A stretch of DNA of 64,000 nt from Dactylosporangium sp. AC04546 (GTDB taxonomy: Bacteria; Actinomycetota; Actinomycetes; Mycobacteriales; Micromonosporaceae). The position numbers and the translations under genes were made by a program. A model generated the notes under the pieces. It had not been told where the DNA came from. It saw only the letters and a program-made list of their open reading frames with translations, and did not search any database. This document shows, piece after piece, positions 27,461-36,083 of this stretch. The stretch is taken from positions 1-64,000 of the forward strand of contig NZ_JAHYSG010000053.1 in NCBI RefSeq assembly GCF_022095675.1, written 5' to 3'. Position 1 is the first letter of the stretch. Each line of letters begins with the position of its first letter.

Positions 27461-28219
27461 TCAGCCCGCCAGGTCCTTGAGCCAGTCGCGGCTGGCCCGG
27501 GTGACCCGGCCGGGGACGCCCAGGCTGTCGAGGAGCTCGGCCGCCGCCTCCATCTCGTGGGTGCGGCGCACGGCGTGGACGCGGGAGCCGGTCACCAGGC
27601 GCTCCAGGGTCGCCGCGTCGGCGCGGACCAGCTCCTCGGCGATGTTGCCGGCCAGCCAGTCCTCCAGGCCGGCGGCGCGGCCCGCGGCCAGGGCCTCGAC
27701 CACCGCGGCCGCCAGGCCCTTGTAGAACACGCTGCGCAGCAGCTTGCGGGTTGCGGCCACGCCGACCGGGCCGGGCAGCACGTCGACCGTGGCGCCGAAC
27801 GTGCGCACCGCCGCGGCGAACGGTTCGGCGCCGGGGCCGCTCGCGGTCATCGCCGTGTACAGCCCGCGCGGCGGGACCGGGGCCATCAGCGCCACGTCGG
27901 CCACCACGGCCCGGTCGCCGGCGGCGGCGTGCACCGCCTCCTTCACGGCCGGGGCGGCGGTGTTCAGGTCGGCCCACACCGTGCCCGGCGCGCAGCCGGG
28001 CAGCCCCTGCGCCAGGGCGTCGAGCGCGTCGGCGGCGCTGTTCACGCTCAGGACCAGGCTCGCGTCGCGGCAGGCCTCGGCCGCGTCGGCGGCGTCGTGC
28101 ACCCCGCCGGACGCGGTGACGCGCGGGTCGTAGCCGCGGACGGTCGCGCCGGCCTCGACCAGGTCGCGGGCGATGCGGCCGCCGGCCTCACCCAGGCCGA
28201 GCACGGCGACCGTGCTCAT
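27461..28219 (-). CDS. NAD(P)-dependent beta-hydroxyacid dehydrogenase-like protein
   Basis: 252 residues. The ATG at 28219 overlaps the GntR stop (ATGA). The Rossmann motif VAVLGLGEAGGRIARDLVEAGATVRGYDP is at the N-terminus. PAVKEAVHAAAGDRAVVADVALMAPVPPRG is where the family keeps its substrate loop, and VAATRKLLRSVFYKGLAAAVVEAL includes the catalytic Lys region. It matches the 3-hydroxyisobutyrate/6-phosphogluconate dehydrogenase superfamily, in the DUF1932-type branch. It is co-transcribed with and probably controlled by the GntR regulator. Substrate not deducible. Confidence 0.8.
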   Translation of the reverse strand: MSTVAVLGLGEAGGRIARDLVEAGATVRGYDPRVTASGGVHDAADAAEACRDASLVLSVNSAADALDALAQGLPGCAPGTVWADLNTAAPAVKEAVHAAAGDRAVVADVALMAPVPPRGLYTAMTASGPGAEPFAAAVRTFGATVDVLPGPVGVAATRKLLRSVFYKGLAAAVVEALAAGRAAGLEDWLAGNIAEELVRADAATLERLVTGSRVHAVRRTHEMEAAAELLDSLGVPGRVTRASRDWLKDLAG

Positions 28220-28896
28220 CGCAGCCCCGGCGTGTCGATGCCGCGCAGCGCCTCGATGACGCTCGCGATGTGGTCGCGCATCGCGGACTCGGCCGCCTTG
28301 GGGTCGCGCTCGCGGATGGCCTCGATGATGCGCTCGTGCTGGGGCAGCGACACCAGCGGGCGGCCGGGGTGCAGCGACAGCATGAACTGGTGCCGGACCA
28401 GCTGGCCGCGCAGCGTCTCGATGATGCCGTCCGCGGTGCGGTGCCCGGCGATCGTGCGGATGAGGGCGTGCAGGCGTTGGTTGAGGTCGCTGTACCGCCG
28501 GAACTCCCCCGCGGCCACGGCGCGCCGCATCAGCAGGCCGATCTCGTCGAGCTCGCTCGCCTGCTCGTCGGTCACCAGGATCGCGGCCTTCGCGGCGACG
28601 AGCCCCTCCAGGACCATGCGGACCTCGGTGATCTCGACGGCCTCGTCGAGCGACACCTTGCGGACCTGGGCGCCCTTGTTGCGCTGCACCTCGACCAGGC
28701 CGTCGGCGGCGAGCTCCTGCAGGGCGGTGCGGATGTTGAACCGGCTGACCCCGAAGCGCTCGCACAGCTGGGCCTCGACGAGGCGCTCACCGGGCAGGTA
28801 CTCCCCGCCGAGGATCGCGGCGCGCAACAACTCACGCGCCTCCGCGGCCGAGGCACCCGACGCGCGCCGGCGCGATGGTGCGGACGGTTCGGGCAT
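28216..28896 (-). CDS. GntR-family (FCD subfamily) transcriptional regulator
   Basis: 226 residues. An N-terminal winged helix (LLRAAILGGEYLPGERLVEAQLCERFGVSRFNIRTALQELAADGLVE) precedes an all-helical FCD ligand-binding domain with DLNQRLHALI, AGHRTADGI and HERIIEAIRERDPKAAESAMRDHI. The metal-coordinating His and Asp positions are conserved. A matching dyad (GATTGTCAACAATC) lies upstream at 28952, so it probably autoregulates. It forms a coupled operon with the downstream dehydrogenase, which its ligand may feed. Confidence 0.88.
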   Translation of the reverse strand: MPEPSAPSRRRASGASAAEARELLRAAILGGEYLPGERLVEAQLCERFGVSRFNIRTALQELAADGLVEVQRNKGAQVRKVSLDEAVEITEVRMVLEGLVAAKAAILVTDEQASELDEIGLLMRRAVAAGEFRRYSDLNQRLHALIRTIAGHRTADGIIETLRGQLVRHQFMLSLHPGRPLVSLPQHERIIEAIRERDPKAAESAMRDHIASVIEALRGIDTPGLR

Positions 28897-28951
28897 GCGT
28901 TCTCCGAGACTGGTGGTGCGGTCCGCGGCCAGTCTCGCAGTGTTCTGACAC

Positions 28952-28965
28952 GATTGTCAACAATC
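28952..28965. promoter_or_regulatory. GntR/FCD-type operator
   Basis: GATTGTCAACAATC (6-bp arms, 2-bp centre) matches the TTGTNNACAA form common for FCD-type GntR regulators. It lies 55 bp before the GntR start and 21 bp after the KstD-like stop. Confidence 0.6.
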
Positions 28966-28985
28966 CGGCTGACCGGGGAGCCGGG

Positions 28986-30614
28986 TCACGCGGGTGCCGT
29001 GAGGCGGCTGGCCGCGCGGCCGGCGCGGTAGCCGAAGACCACGGCTGGGGCGATCGTCGAGCCCGGGCCCGGGTACGTGCGGCCCATGACCGATGCGGTG
29101 GTGTTGCCGGCGGCGTACAGACCCTCGATGGCCGTGCCGCCGGCGCGCAGCACCCGGGCGTCGGCGTCCGTCAGCAGGCCGCCCTTCGTGCCGAGGTCGC
29201 CCGGGACCAGCTGGACCGCCGTGAACGGGCCCTTCTCCAGCGGGCCCAGGTTCGGGTTCGGCTTGACGCGCGGGTCGCCGTAGTAGTTGTCGTAGACGGT
29301 GCGGCCGCGACCGAAGTCCTCGTCCACCCCGCGACGGGCGAAGCCGTTGAACCGGGCCACCGTGGCGCGCAGGCGGTCCGGGGCGATGCCGAGCGCGGGG
29401 GCGAGCTCGTCGAGGGTCTTCGCGGTGTGGACGATGCCGGCGGCGCGCAGCTTCTTGGTGCCCTGGAGGAAGGCGTTGAAGAGGTACCGGCGGCGGTGCC
29501 GGGCGTCCACGATGAGCCAGCTGGGGACGGCGCCGTGCGACAGCATCGCGTGGCCGACGTCGATGTAGCTGGCGGACTCGTTGAGGTACCGCTGGCCGTC
29601 GCCGTCGACGATGATCCCGAAGGGCATCGAGCGTTCCGACAGCACGAACTGGGCGCCGTGGTCGGCGGTCGGCACCGACAGGCCCCACCAGGCGTCGTCC
29701 ATGAGCTCCAGCCGGGCGCCGGCCGCCTCCGCGATACCGATCACCTCGCCCAGGTCGCCCGCGGCGGCGGACGTGTAGCCGGGGATCCCGTGGTACTTCT
29801 GGCGCCACTCGGTGTTGCGGGCGAACCCACCGGCGGCCAGGATCACGCCCCCGGTCGCCCGCACCCGCAGGTCACCCACGACCGCGCCGGTGACCGCCCC
29901 CGCCTCGTCGAGGACCAGCGAGCGCAGCGGGGTCTCCAGGAGCAGCTCGACCCGCTGGTGGATGAGGATCGCCATCAGGTTCGCGGTGAGCGCGCCGCCG
30001 ATGCCGAACAGCCGCTTGCCGGTGACCAGCCCGCCGAGCGTGCGGAACACGAACCGGGCGCCGCGCACGAAGCCCGACGGGGTCGACCAGGCGCGCGACA
30101 GCAGCCACACGTCGTCGGTCTTCAGCGGCGCCGGGATGCTCTCGCGGCCGCGGAACGTGGCGAAGCGGTCGCCGAGCTTGCGGGTGTCGAACGGCTCGGC
30201 CTCGATGCCGCGGCCGGTCATGCCGCCGGGCCGGTCGGGGTAGTAGTCGGGGTAGTCCTTGGCCGCCGTCCAGCGGACGCCGAGGCGCTCCAGGAAGCGG
30301 TACACCTCGGGGACCGTCTCGACGAACGCGCGCCGGCGCTCGGGTGAGCTGGCCGGGCCGGCCTCGCCGATGGCGGCCGCCATGTAGGTGAGCGCCTTGT
30401 CGACCGAGTCGTCGAGGCCCAGCTTCGCCATGAGCGGGTTGGTCGGCATCCACAGGCCGCCGCCGCTCAGCGCGGTCGTGCCGCCCCACTTGTCCGTGCT
30501 CTCGACCAGCAGCACGGTCCGGCCGGCGTCGGCGGCGGTGATCGCCGCGGTCATCCCGGCCGCGCCGGTGCCGACCACCAGCACGTCGACCTCGCGGTCC
30601 CAGCGTTCGTCCAC
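28986..30614 (-). CDS. FAD-binding 3-ketosteroid-delta1-dehydrogenase-like protein
   Basis: 542 residues. FAD motif VLVVGTGAAGMTAAITAADAG at the N-terminus, then ESTDKWGGTTALSGGGLWMP and the C-terminal GLYAAGNTTASVMGRTYPGPGSTIAPAVVFGYRAGR. These are the signatures of the fumarate-reductase-like group that includes KstD and 3-ketosteroid dehydrogenases. KstD introduces a C1-C2 double bond in steroid ring A. A Tyr-rich substrate region (YPDYYPDRPGG) is present, but no steroid catabolic cluster is near, so the true substrate may differ. It is divergent from a TetR gene across two operators and is probably that regulator's target. Confidence 0.8.
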   Translation of the reverse strand: MDERWDREVDVLVVGTGAAGMTAAITAADAGRTVLLVESTDKWGGTTALSGGGLWMPTNPLMAKLGLDDSVDKALTYMAAAIGEAGPASSPERRRAFVETVPEVYRFLERLGVRWTAAKDYPDYYPDRPGGMTGRGIEAEPFDTRKLGDRFATFRGRESIPAPLKTDDVWLLSRAWSTPSGFVRGARFVFRTLGGLVTGKRLFGIGGALTANLMAILIHQRVELLLETPLRSLVLDEAGAVTGAVVGDLRVRATGGVILAAGGFARNTEWRQKYHGIPGYTSAAAGDLGEVIGIAEAAGARLELMDDAWWGLSVPTADHGAQFVLSERSMPFGIIVDGDGQRYLNESASYIDVGHAMLSHGAVPSWLIVDARHRRRYLFNAFLQGTKKLRAAGIVHTAKTLDELAPALGIAPDRLRATVARFNGFARRGVDEDFGRGRTVYDNYYGDPRVKPNPNLGPLEKGPFTAVQLVPGDLGTKGGLLTDADARVLRAGGTAIEGLYAAGNTTASVMGRTYPGPGSTIAPAVVFGYRAGRAASRLTAPA

Positions 30615-30629
30615 CGCACACCTCCAGTG

Positions 30630-30670
30630 CCTAGCCGATCGGCTAGGCAGGTAAGCTAGCCGATCGGCTA
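30630..30670. promoter_or_regulatory. Tandem TetR operators between divergent genes
   Basis: Two copies of the perfect dyad TAGCCGATCGGCTA (30632-30645 and 30657-30670), the first extended to CCTAGCCGATCGGCTAGG (30630-30647). Their centres are 25 bp apart. They fill the space between the KstD-like gene and the TetR gene, which should bind them and control both directions. Confidence 0.8.
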
Positions 30671-30696
30671 CCTAGAGGCAAGGGCAAGATGAACGC

Positions 30697-31272
30697 ATGA
30701 GCGCACGGGAACGGCTTCTCACCGCCGCCCTCGACCTGTTCGCCGAGTTCGGGGTCAGCGGGACGTCGCTGCAGATGATCGCCGACCGGCTGGGCGTGAC
30801 GAAGGCGGCCGTCTACCACCAGTTCCCGACCAAGGAGGAGATCGTCCTCGCGGTCATCGGCCCGGCCCTCGACGCGCTCGCGAACATCGCCGACGCGGCC
30901 CAGGCCCGGCGCACCCCGGCGGCGCGGCGCGACATCGCGCTGCGCGGGGTCGTCGACCTGGTCGTGGAGCACCGCCGGGTGGCCGCCGTCATGCGCTTCG
31001 ACCCGGTCGTGCAGCAGATCGTCACCGACCACCCGGCGATGGTCTCGATGCTGCGGATCCGCGAGCTGATCACCGGGCCCGACCCGGACACCGCGACCAG
31101 CGTCGCCGCCTCCATGATCAGCGGCGGGCTCATCGTCGCCGGCATCGACGCGGCCCTCGACGACCTCGACGACGACACGCTGCGCGAGCAGCTGCTCGAC
31201 GCGGCCAACCGGCTGCTCAGCGCAGGCCGGCGAGGGGCGCGGCCCCGGACCTTCACCGCAGGTGCGTCGTGA
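30697..31272 (+). CDS. TetR-family transcriptional regulator
   Basis: 191 residues. The N-terminal helix-turn-helix reads RERLLTAALDLFAEFGVSGTSLQMIADRLGVTKAAVYHQFPTKEEIVLAVI, a textbook TetR DNA-binding domain. The remaining helices form the ligand-binding dimer domain. It is divergent from the KstD-like dehydrogenase with twin palindromic operators between them. The 3' end overlaps the convergent dienelactone-hydrolase-like gene by 20 bp. Confidence 0.9.
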   Translation: MSARERLLTAALDLFAEFGVSGTSLQMIADRLGVTKAAVYHQFPTKEEIVLAVIGPALDALANIADAAQARRTPAARRDIALRGVVDLVVEHRRVAAVMRFDPVVQQIVTDHPAMVSMLRIRELITGPDPDTATSVAASMISGGLIVAGIDAALDDLDDDTLREQLLDAANRLLSAGRRGARPRTFTAGAS

Positions 31273-32128
31273 ACCAGCCGATCAGCTTCTCGTAGGCCTG
31301 GGCGGCGGCCTGCGGGGCGTAGCGCTGGCCGGTGTCGTTGAAGAACGCGTGGTCGGCGTCCGGGTACGTGACGATCTCGTGCGTCAGGCCGGCCTGCTCC
31401 AGCGCCTGGGTGGCGGCGTCGCGGCTGGCGTTGACCCGGGCGTCCTTCTCGGCGTAGATGCCCAGGACCGCGGCGCCCTTCGAGCCGGACAGGTCGCCAC
31501 CGCCGGGGAACGGGCCGTAGAACGGCGCGGCGGCGCCGAGGCGCGGCTCGCCGGCCGCGAGGAGCTGCCAGGTCATGCCGCCGCCGAAGCAGAATCCCAT
31601 CGCCGCCACCTGCCGGCCCGGTGCCCTGCGCAGCAGCTCGTCGACGGCGGCCCGGAGGTCGGCGACGAATCGTCCGGGCGCGGCCGCGTTGAGGGCGGCC
31701 GTGGCCTTGGCCGGGTCGGTGAACGTCGCCGCGCCGCCCTCCTCGGACAGCAGGTCGATGGCGAGGGCGGAGAAGCCGCTGGCGGCGAGGCGGCCGGCGA
31801 CCGAGCGGATGTGGTCGGTGAGGCCGCGGTTCTCGTGGATGACGAGGACCGAGCCCTTCGGGTCGGCGGCCGCGGCCCAGGCGCCCTGCAGCGTGCCGCG
31901 CGGACCGGTGAAGGTGATCGCCTCGGTGGGCAGGCCGGTGGGAACGTCTCCCGACGGTGCCGGGGCCGCCGGCTTGCCGTTGGACTCGCACGCCGCCAGC
32001 ATCGGGACCGCCACCGCCGCCCCGACGCCGAGCAGGGCGAGCCGGCGCAGTGCCTCACGGCGTTCGATGAGCCCGTCGGCGTAGTCGACGACGACCTCGG
32101 ACGTCAGGTACCCGCTGATGTCGGCCAT
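31253..32128 (-). CDS. Dienelactone hydrolase-family alpha/beta hydrolase
   Basis: 291 residues. The nucleophile elbow GFCFGGGMTW gives the catalytic Cys typical of dienelactone hydrolases. The Asp and His of the triad are probably in GIYAEKDARVNA and YPDADHAFFNDTG. The N-terminus has a short cytosolic-looking segment (VVDYADGLIERREALRRLALLGVGAAVAVPMLAAC) that reads as a Tat/lipoprotein-type signal, so the enzyme may be exported or membrane-tethered. It converges with and overlaps TetR. Substrate unknown. Confidence 0.82.
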   Translation of the reverse strand: MADISGYLTSEVVVDYADGLIERREALRRLALLGVGAAVAVPMLAACESNGKPAAPAPSGDVPTGLPTEAITFTGPRGTLQGAWAAAADPKGSVLVIHENRGLTDHIRSVAGRLAASGFSALAIDLLSEEGGAATFTDPAKATAALNAAAPGRFVADLRAAVDELLRRAPGRQVAAMGFCFGGGMTWQLLAAGEPRLGAAAPFYGPFPGGGDLSGSKGAAVLGIYAEKDARVNASRDAATQALEQAGLTHEIVTYPDADHAFFNDTGQRYAPQAAAQAYEKLIGWFTTHLR

Positions 32129-32160
32129 ACCTCAACGTAACCCGCAGCGGGCATTTCGGT

Positions 32161-33144
32161 TCAGAACGCCCCAGGTTCATCCAGCAGCGCGAGGACGGCC
32201 GCCACGATCCGGTTCCGTTCGACCGGGTCGTCCCGCATCGCCGCGAGGGACCGGTCGTCGGCCGGGCCGGCCGCGGTACCGCCGAAGATCGTGCCGATCA
32301 CGTCCACGACGACGGCGTGGGCGCCCTCGCCGCGGCCGATCCGCAGCCGGATCGCCTCGAACGCCTGGTGGGCCAGCACCCGCAGCTGCGCGTCGTCCTG
32401 CTCGTCGCGATCGACAAACGTGAACGCCGCGTGCTCGGCCGGGTGGCCCCGGTCATCCTCCAGCTGCCAGGCGACGGGCGTCTGCTTGTACCCGAGCGGC
32501 CCCTCGACGTACGCCTCGAACCACGCCGGACGCGTGCGCATCGCCGCCAGCACCGTCGCGAGGTCGCCGCGGATGCCCCCGCCGTCCCGGTCGTCGCGGA
32601 ACTCGGCCCGCGCGATCCGCCACGCCTCGGTCGGCCACAGCTCGATGCCGGCCGTCACCGGGCTGCCCGCCCAGCTCAAGATCTTCAGGGCCAGCTCGCA
32701 CAGCCAGCGGTCGCAGGCCAGCTCCTCGCCGAGCCAGCGCGGCAGCCGTGGCCGCTGCAGGGCGCCGACCGCCCCACGCCGGCGCCGGTACCCGTCGACC
32801 GTGGCCTGGCCGACCCGGCTGGCGATCCACGCCTCCAGGTCGCGGATCGGCAGCGTGGCCCGCCGCTCGACGTCGAAGACGACCGCCTCCATGTCGTCCT
32901 CGAAGCGGTCCATGCAGTCGTCGGTGAGGTGCCGTACCGAGGTCGCGCACGCGTGGTGGCCCCGGCGCAGCTCCATCCGCCGCGTCACGCGGGTGAACAC
33001 GACCGGCATCGCGATCGTGTAGACCGCGCCGATCAGCCGCCGCCGCTGCACGCCCGTGTGCGCGGCGATCGTGCCGCTGAGCCGGCCGTGCCGACTGAGC
33101 TCCCGGACCTCTGCGATCGCTGCCTCGTCACCGCGCGGCGGCAT
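32161..33144 (-). CDS. Hypothetical protein with weak sigma-region-2-like segment
   Basis: 327 residues from the ATG at 33144, preceded by AAAGGGG. I do not recognise the family. There is no signal peptide or transmembrane helix, and the protein is rich in Arg, Trp and Asp. Residues about 70-130 (DRFEDDMEAVVFDVE, then DLEAWIASRVGQATVDGYRRRRG) loosely recall sigma-70 region 2, with an acidic helix, a W and a terminal DxxRRR. The rest does not match a sigma factor and no region 4 helix-turn-helix is obvious. The sigma link is a weak inference. Confidence 0.5.
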   Translation of the reverse strand: MPPRGDEAAIAEVRELSRHGRLSGTIAAHTGVQRRRLIGAVYTIAMPVVFTRVTRRMELRRGHHACATSVRHLTDDCMDRFEDDMEAVVFDVERRATLPIRDLEAWIASRVGQATVDGYRRRRGAVGALQRPRLPRWLGEELACDRWLCELALKILSWAGSPVTAGIELWPTEAWRIARAEFRDDRDGGGIRGDLATVLAAMRTRPAWFEAYVEGPLGYKQTPVAWQLEDDRGHPAEHAAFTFVDRDEQDDAQLRVLAHQAFEAIRLRIGRGEGAHAVVVDVIGTIFGGTAAGPADDRSLAAMRDDPVERNRIVAAVLALLDEPGAF

Positions 33145-33343
33145 CACGGTCCCCTTTCCGTAACGGCATGCGGACTGCGCGTACGCCATCTTGGATGGAA
33201 GCAGAACCGGACGGCACAGCACAACGGGGCCGTTCTCGCCGCCACCCGGGCAGGGTCGGCCACCCGACCGGCCGGTGCGGTGGTCCCCCGGGCGACGGTC
33301 CGTCAGTATTGGGCTGTACCACAGACGCGCCGGAGGTCCAACC

Positions 33344-33538
33344 ATGCCGTTACCCGAGCCGCCCGCCGAGCCCTCCGCGGACGACCAGGTCGTCAACCTG
33401 CTCCACGACGCGTTGCGGGGCGCCCGGCAGGCGGCCCTCGACGAGGGGCGTGACCCGGAGGAGATCACCGCCGACATCACCGAGAAGGTCGAACGGCTGC
33501 GCCGGCTCAACGCCTCCGGCTGGCCGTCACAGAGCTAA
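33344..33538 (+). CDS. Small conserved-looking hypothetical protein
   Basis: 64 residues from an ATG with GGAGG 8 bp upstream. Highly charged and predicted mostly helical: a Pro-rich start, then DDQVVNLLHDALRGARQAALDEGRD and ITADITEKVERLRRLN. Its last bases overlap the stop of the convergent acetyltransferase. No recognised family and no transmembrane segment. The good ribosome site and codon bias support a real gene. Confidence 0.6.
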   Translation: MPLPEPPAEPSADDQVVNLLHDALRGARQAALDEGRDPEEITADITEKVERLRRLNASGWPSQS

Positions 33539-34077
33539 GGCCTGTCGGTCGCCAGGATCGACCAGATCTGCGTGTCGTGCCGGACGCCCTTGTAGAGGTA
33601 CGACTCCCGCATGACCCCGTCGAGGCGCATGCCGAGCCGCCGGGCGACGTTCGAGCTGGCCGTGTTGTCGGTGCGGCAGTGCCACTCGACCCGGTGCAGG
33701 CCACGGACCCGGAAGGCCCAGTCGATCAGCACCCGGACCGCGGCGGTGACCAGCCCGCGGCCCTGCCCCGCCGGCTCCAGCCACACCCCCACCTCGGCCA
33801 CGCCGCCCTCGGCGTCGAACGAGACGAACATCGTGCCGCCGACCAGCTTCCCGTCGAGCCAGATCCCGAAGATCCGGCCCGCGTCCCGCGCCTGGAGGTC
33901 GGCGTAGCGCTGGAGGGTCTGCCGGGTCGTCACCAGGTCGGTGCTCCGCCCGGCCCACGGGATCCACGGGTCGACGACCTCGCGGGCCCGATCCATGTGC
34001 GCCAAGAACTCCTCGGCCTGCCACGGCTCCAGGGGCCGCAGCTCGGCGGCACCGTCGGCGAGCGGAACGCTGAACAT
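33535..34077 (-). CDS. RimJ/RimL-type GNAT acetyltransferase
   Basis: 180 residues. RimJ/RimL layout: ELRPLEPWQAEEFLAHMDRARE at the start, IFGIWLDGKLVGGTMF, then AEVGVWLEPAGQGRGLVTAAVRVLIDWAF with the Q-G-R-G acetyl-CoA loop, and VEWHCRTDNTASSNVARRLGM. It probably acetylates an N-terminus or an amino-group substrate in the cytosol. It is divergent from the GH3 gene and convergent with the small ORF. Confidence 0.85.
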   Translation of the reverse strand: MFSVPLADGAAELRPLEPWQAEEFLAHMDRAREVVDPWIPWAGRSTDLVTTRQTLQRYADLQARDAGRIFGIWLDGKLVGGTMFVSFDAEGGVAEVGVWLEPAGQGRGLVTAAVRVLIDWAFRVRGLHRVEWHCRTDNTASSNVARRLGMRLDGVMRESYLYKGVRHDTQIWSILATDRP

Positions 34078-34126
34078 CCCGCCAACCTACGTTGACAACA
34101 TCCGTCGATGGATGGAGGGTGGATCC

Positions 34127-35824
34127 ATGCGCTTCCGGCGATTTGTGGCGTTTTCCGCGGCCCTGGTCACCGTCCTGGCGGGCTGGCCCGCGCCGGCCTC
34201 GGCCGACCCGGTGCCGAACATGACGCTCGAGGAGAAGGTCGGGCAGCTGTTCGTGACCTACGTCTACGGCGCGAGTGCCAGCAGTACCGAGGCCGCCGAC
34301 GTCGCGGCGAACCAGGCCGCGTTCGGCGTGAGCACCGGCGCGGAGGCCGTCGCCCGCTACCACCTCGGCGGCGTGATCTACTTCAGCTGGAGCCGCAACC
34401 TGGGCACGCCGGCCCAGATCGCCGAGCTGTCCAACGGCTTGCAGGGTGCCGCTTCGGTACCGCTGCTGATCAGCACCGACCAGGAGGGCGGGGTCGTCAA
34501 CCGGATCGGTGCCCCGCTCGCGGTCTCCCCCGGCAACATGGCGGTCGGCGCCACCTTCGACCCGCTCACGGCGACGAGGGTCGCCCGGGTCAGCGGCACC
34601 GAGCTGCGCGCGCTCGGCATCAACATGGTCGACGCCCCGGTCGTCGACGTGAACACCAACCCGCGCAACACGGCCGACGGCCCGCGGGCGTTCGGCGACC
34701 GCACCGCCCACGTCGCGCTGTTCGGCGCGGCCGCCGCCGCCGGCTACCGGCTGGCCGGGATCGGCGCCCAGGCCAAGCACTTCCCCGGCCTCGGCGACAC
34801 GACGGTGAACACCGACAACGGCGTCGCCGTCACCAACGAGTCCCGCGCCGAGATCCTGGCCACCCACGTCCCGCCGTTCCAGGCCGCCATCGCCGCGGGC
34901 GTGCCGAGCATCATGACGGCCCACATCGTGGCGCCGTCGCTCGACCCGTCCGGCCGCCCGGCCAGCCTGTCGAAGCCGATCGTCACCGGCCTGCTGCGCG
35001 ACCGCCTGCACTTCGACGGCGTGGTCATCACCGACGCCCTGGACGCGGCCGCCCTGGCCGGCCTGACCACCGAGCAGATCGTGCTCCAGGCCCTCGACGC
35101 GGGCGTCGACCAGCTCCTCATGCCCCGCAACCTGCCGGCCGCCTACCAGGCCGTGCTCGACGCGGTCCGCAACGGCACCCTGTCCGAGGCCCGGATCGAC
35201 CGCTCGGTCCGCCGCATCCTGCGGATGAAGCGCGACCTGGACCTGTGGCAGCATCGGTACGTCCCGGCGCCCGTGGTCGGCACGCCCTCCGCACTCTCGA
35301 CGATGGCGGACGCCGCGGCCGGCTCGATCACGGCCCTGCGCACCGGCGCCCCGCTCCCCCTGCGCTCCGGCACGGTCCTGGTCACCGGCTGGGGCGTTTC
35401 GACGACGCAGACCCTCACGACGGCCCTGACGGCCCGCGGCCTGGCGGCGACCCGCCTCTACACGGGCTCCCCGTCGGACGCGCTGATCGCCCAGGCGGTG
35501 GCCGCCGCCTCGACGGCCGACGCGACGGTGGTGACGACGTACAACGCCTGGTCGGACCCGACCCAGCAGCGCCTGGTGGCGGCCCTGCTGGCCACGGGCC
35601 GGCCAGTGGTGGTGGCGTCGGTCGGCGGCCCGTACGACATCGCCTACTTCCCGGCGGCCCCGGTCTACCTGGCGGCCTACGGCTACCAGCCCCCGTCGCT
35701 GAACGCACTGGCCGACGTCCTCACGGGCGCGGCCCCGGCAAAGGGCCGCCTCCCGGTGACGATCCGCACCCAGGACGGCGCCACGGTCCTCTTCCCGTTC
35801 GGCAGTTCCGTCCACAGTGGATGA
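34127..35824 (+). CDS. Secreted GH3-family beta-N-acetylhexosaminidase-like enzyme
   Basis: 565 residues from the ATG at 34127 with GGAGGG upstream. A signal peptide ends in PAPASADP. The GH3 barrel has MTLEEKVGQLFVTYVYG, ISTDQEGGVVNRIG, AKHFPGLGDTTVNTD and the nucleophile region GVVITDALDAAALAG. A second alpha/beta domain (about 380-565) follows, as in two-domain GH3 enzymes. NagZ-like enzymes normally have a His in the loop after KHFPG(H)GD; here the stretch is GLGDTTVNTDNG without that His. Acid/base chemistry may therefore differ. Cell-wall or chitin sugar release is the likely role. Confidence 0.8.
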   Translation: MRFRRFVAFSAALVTVLAGWPAPASADPVPNMTLEEKVGQLFVTYVYGASASSTEAADVAANQAAFGVSTGAEAVARYHLGGVIYFSWSRNLGTPAQIAELSNGLQGAASVPLLISTDQEGGVVNRIGAPLAVSPGNMAVGATFDPLTATRVARVSGTELRALGINMVDAPVVDVNTNPRNTADGPRAFGDRTAHVALFGAAAAAGYRLAGIGAQAKHFPGLGDTTVNTDNGVAVTNESRAEILATHVPPFQAAIAAGVPSIMTAHIVAPSLDPSGRPASLSKPIVTGLLRDRLHFDGVVITDALDAAALAGLTTEQIVLQALDAGVDQLLMPRNLPAAYQAVLDAVRNGTLSEARIDRSVRRILRMKRDLDLWQHRYVPAPVVGTPSALSTMADAAAGSITALRTGAPLPLRSGTVLVTGWGVSTTQTLTTALTARGLAATRLYTGSPSDALIAQAVAAASTADATVVTTYNAWSDPTQQRLVAALLATGRPVVVASVGGPYDIAYFPAAPVYLAAYGYQPPSLNALADVLTGAAPAKGRLPVTIRTQDGATVLFPFGSSVHSG

Positions 35825-35838
35825 CAGCGGTTCACAAG

Positions 35839-35912
35839 GGTGATCACCGGGAGTCGAACCCGAACCTCCAGAGCCACAATCTGGCGTGCACAACCCGTAC
35901 ACCATGAACACC
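35839..35912 (-). tRNA. tRNA-His(GTG), array member 12 (last in transcription order)
   Basis: Anticodon arm CCAGA-TTGTGGC-TCTGG, D-stem GTGT/GCAC and a TTCGACT T-loop. The acceptor GTGTTCA pairs with TGATCAC apart from one T-T mismatch. The extra G at -1 opposite C73, the His-tRNA identity pair, is present. CCA is not encoded. Confidence 0.85.
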
Positions 35913-35977
35913 ACGGTCGGCTCCACCGGCATCGCGGGTGATCGCGAAGACTTGTGACCATCGACCACCTCGATCGC

Positions 35978-36013
35978 GAAGAGTTCTGGCACCGTAGGCG
36001 ACCAGAACTCTTC
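35978..36013. repeat. Hairpin in the spacer of the tRNA array
   Basis: GAAGAGTTCTGG (35978-35989) and its exact complement CCAGAACTCTTC (36002-36013) form a 12-bp stem with a 12-base loop. It lies in the only long spacer (35913-36083) of the array. An outer pair, CGATCGCGAAG at 35971 and CTTCGCGATCG at 36073, brackets it. No tRNA fold or gene was found in this spacer. It could be a processing or attenuation structure. Confidence 0.55.
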
Positions 36014-36083
36014 GGGATCATGAGCGCGGACCTGGTGGCGCAGCGGCCAGACCGGCCGCCGGTGCAACAATGCTTCGCGATCG

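Noticed and set aside
35913-36083. Possible thirteenth tRNA in the long array spacer
   Set aside because: It has only a 12-bp hairpin and short inverted repeats; no T-arm GGTTCGA motif or anticodon arm could be placed.
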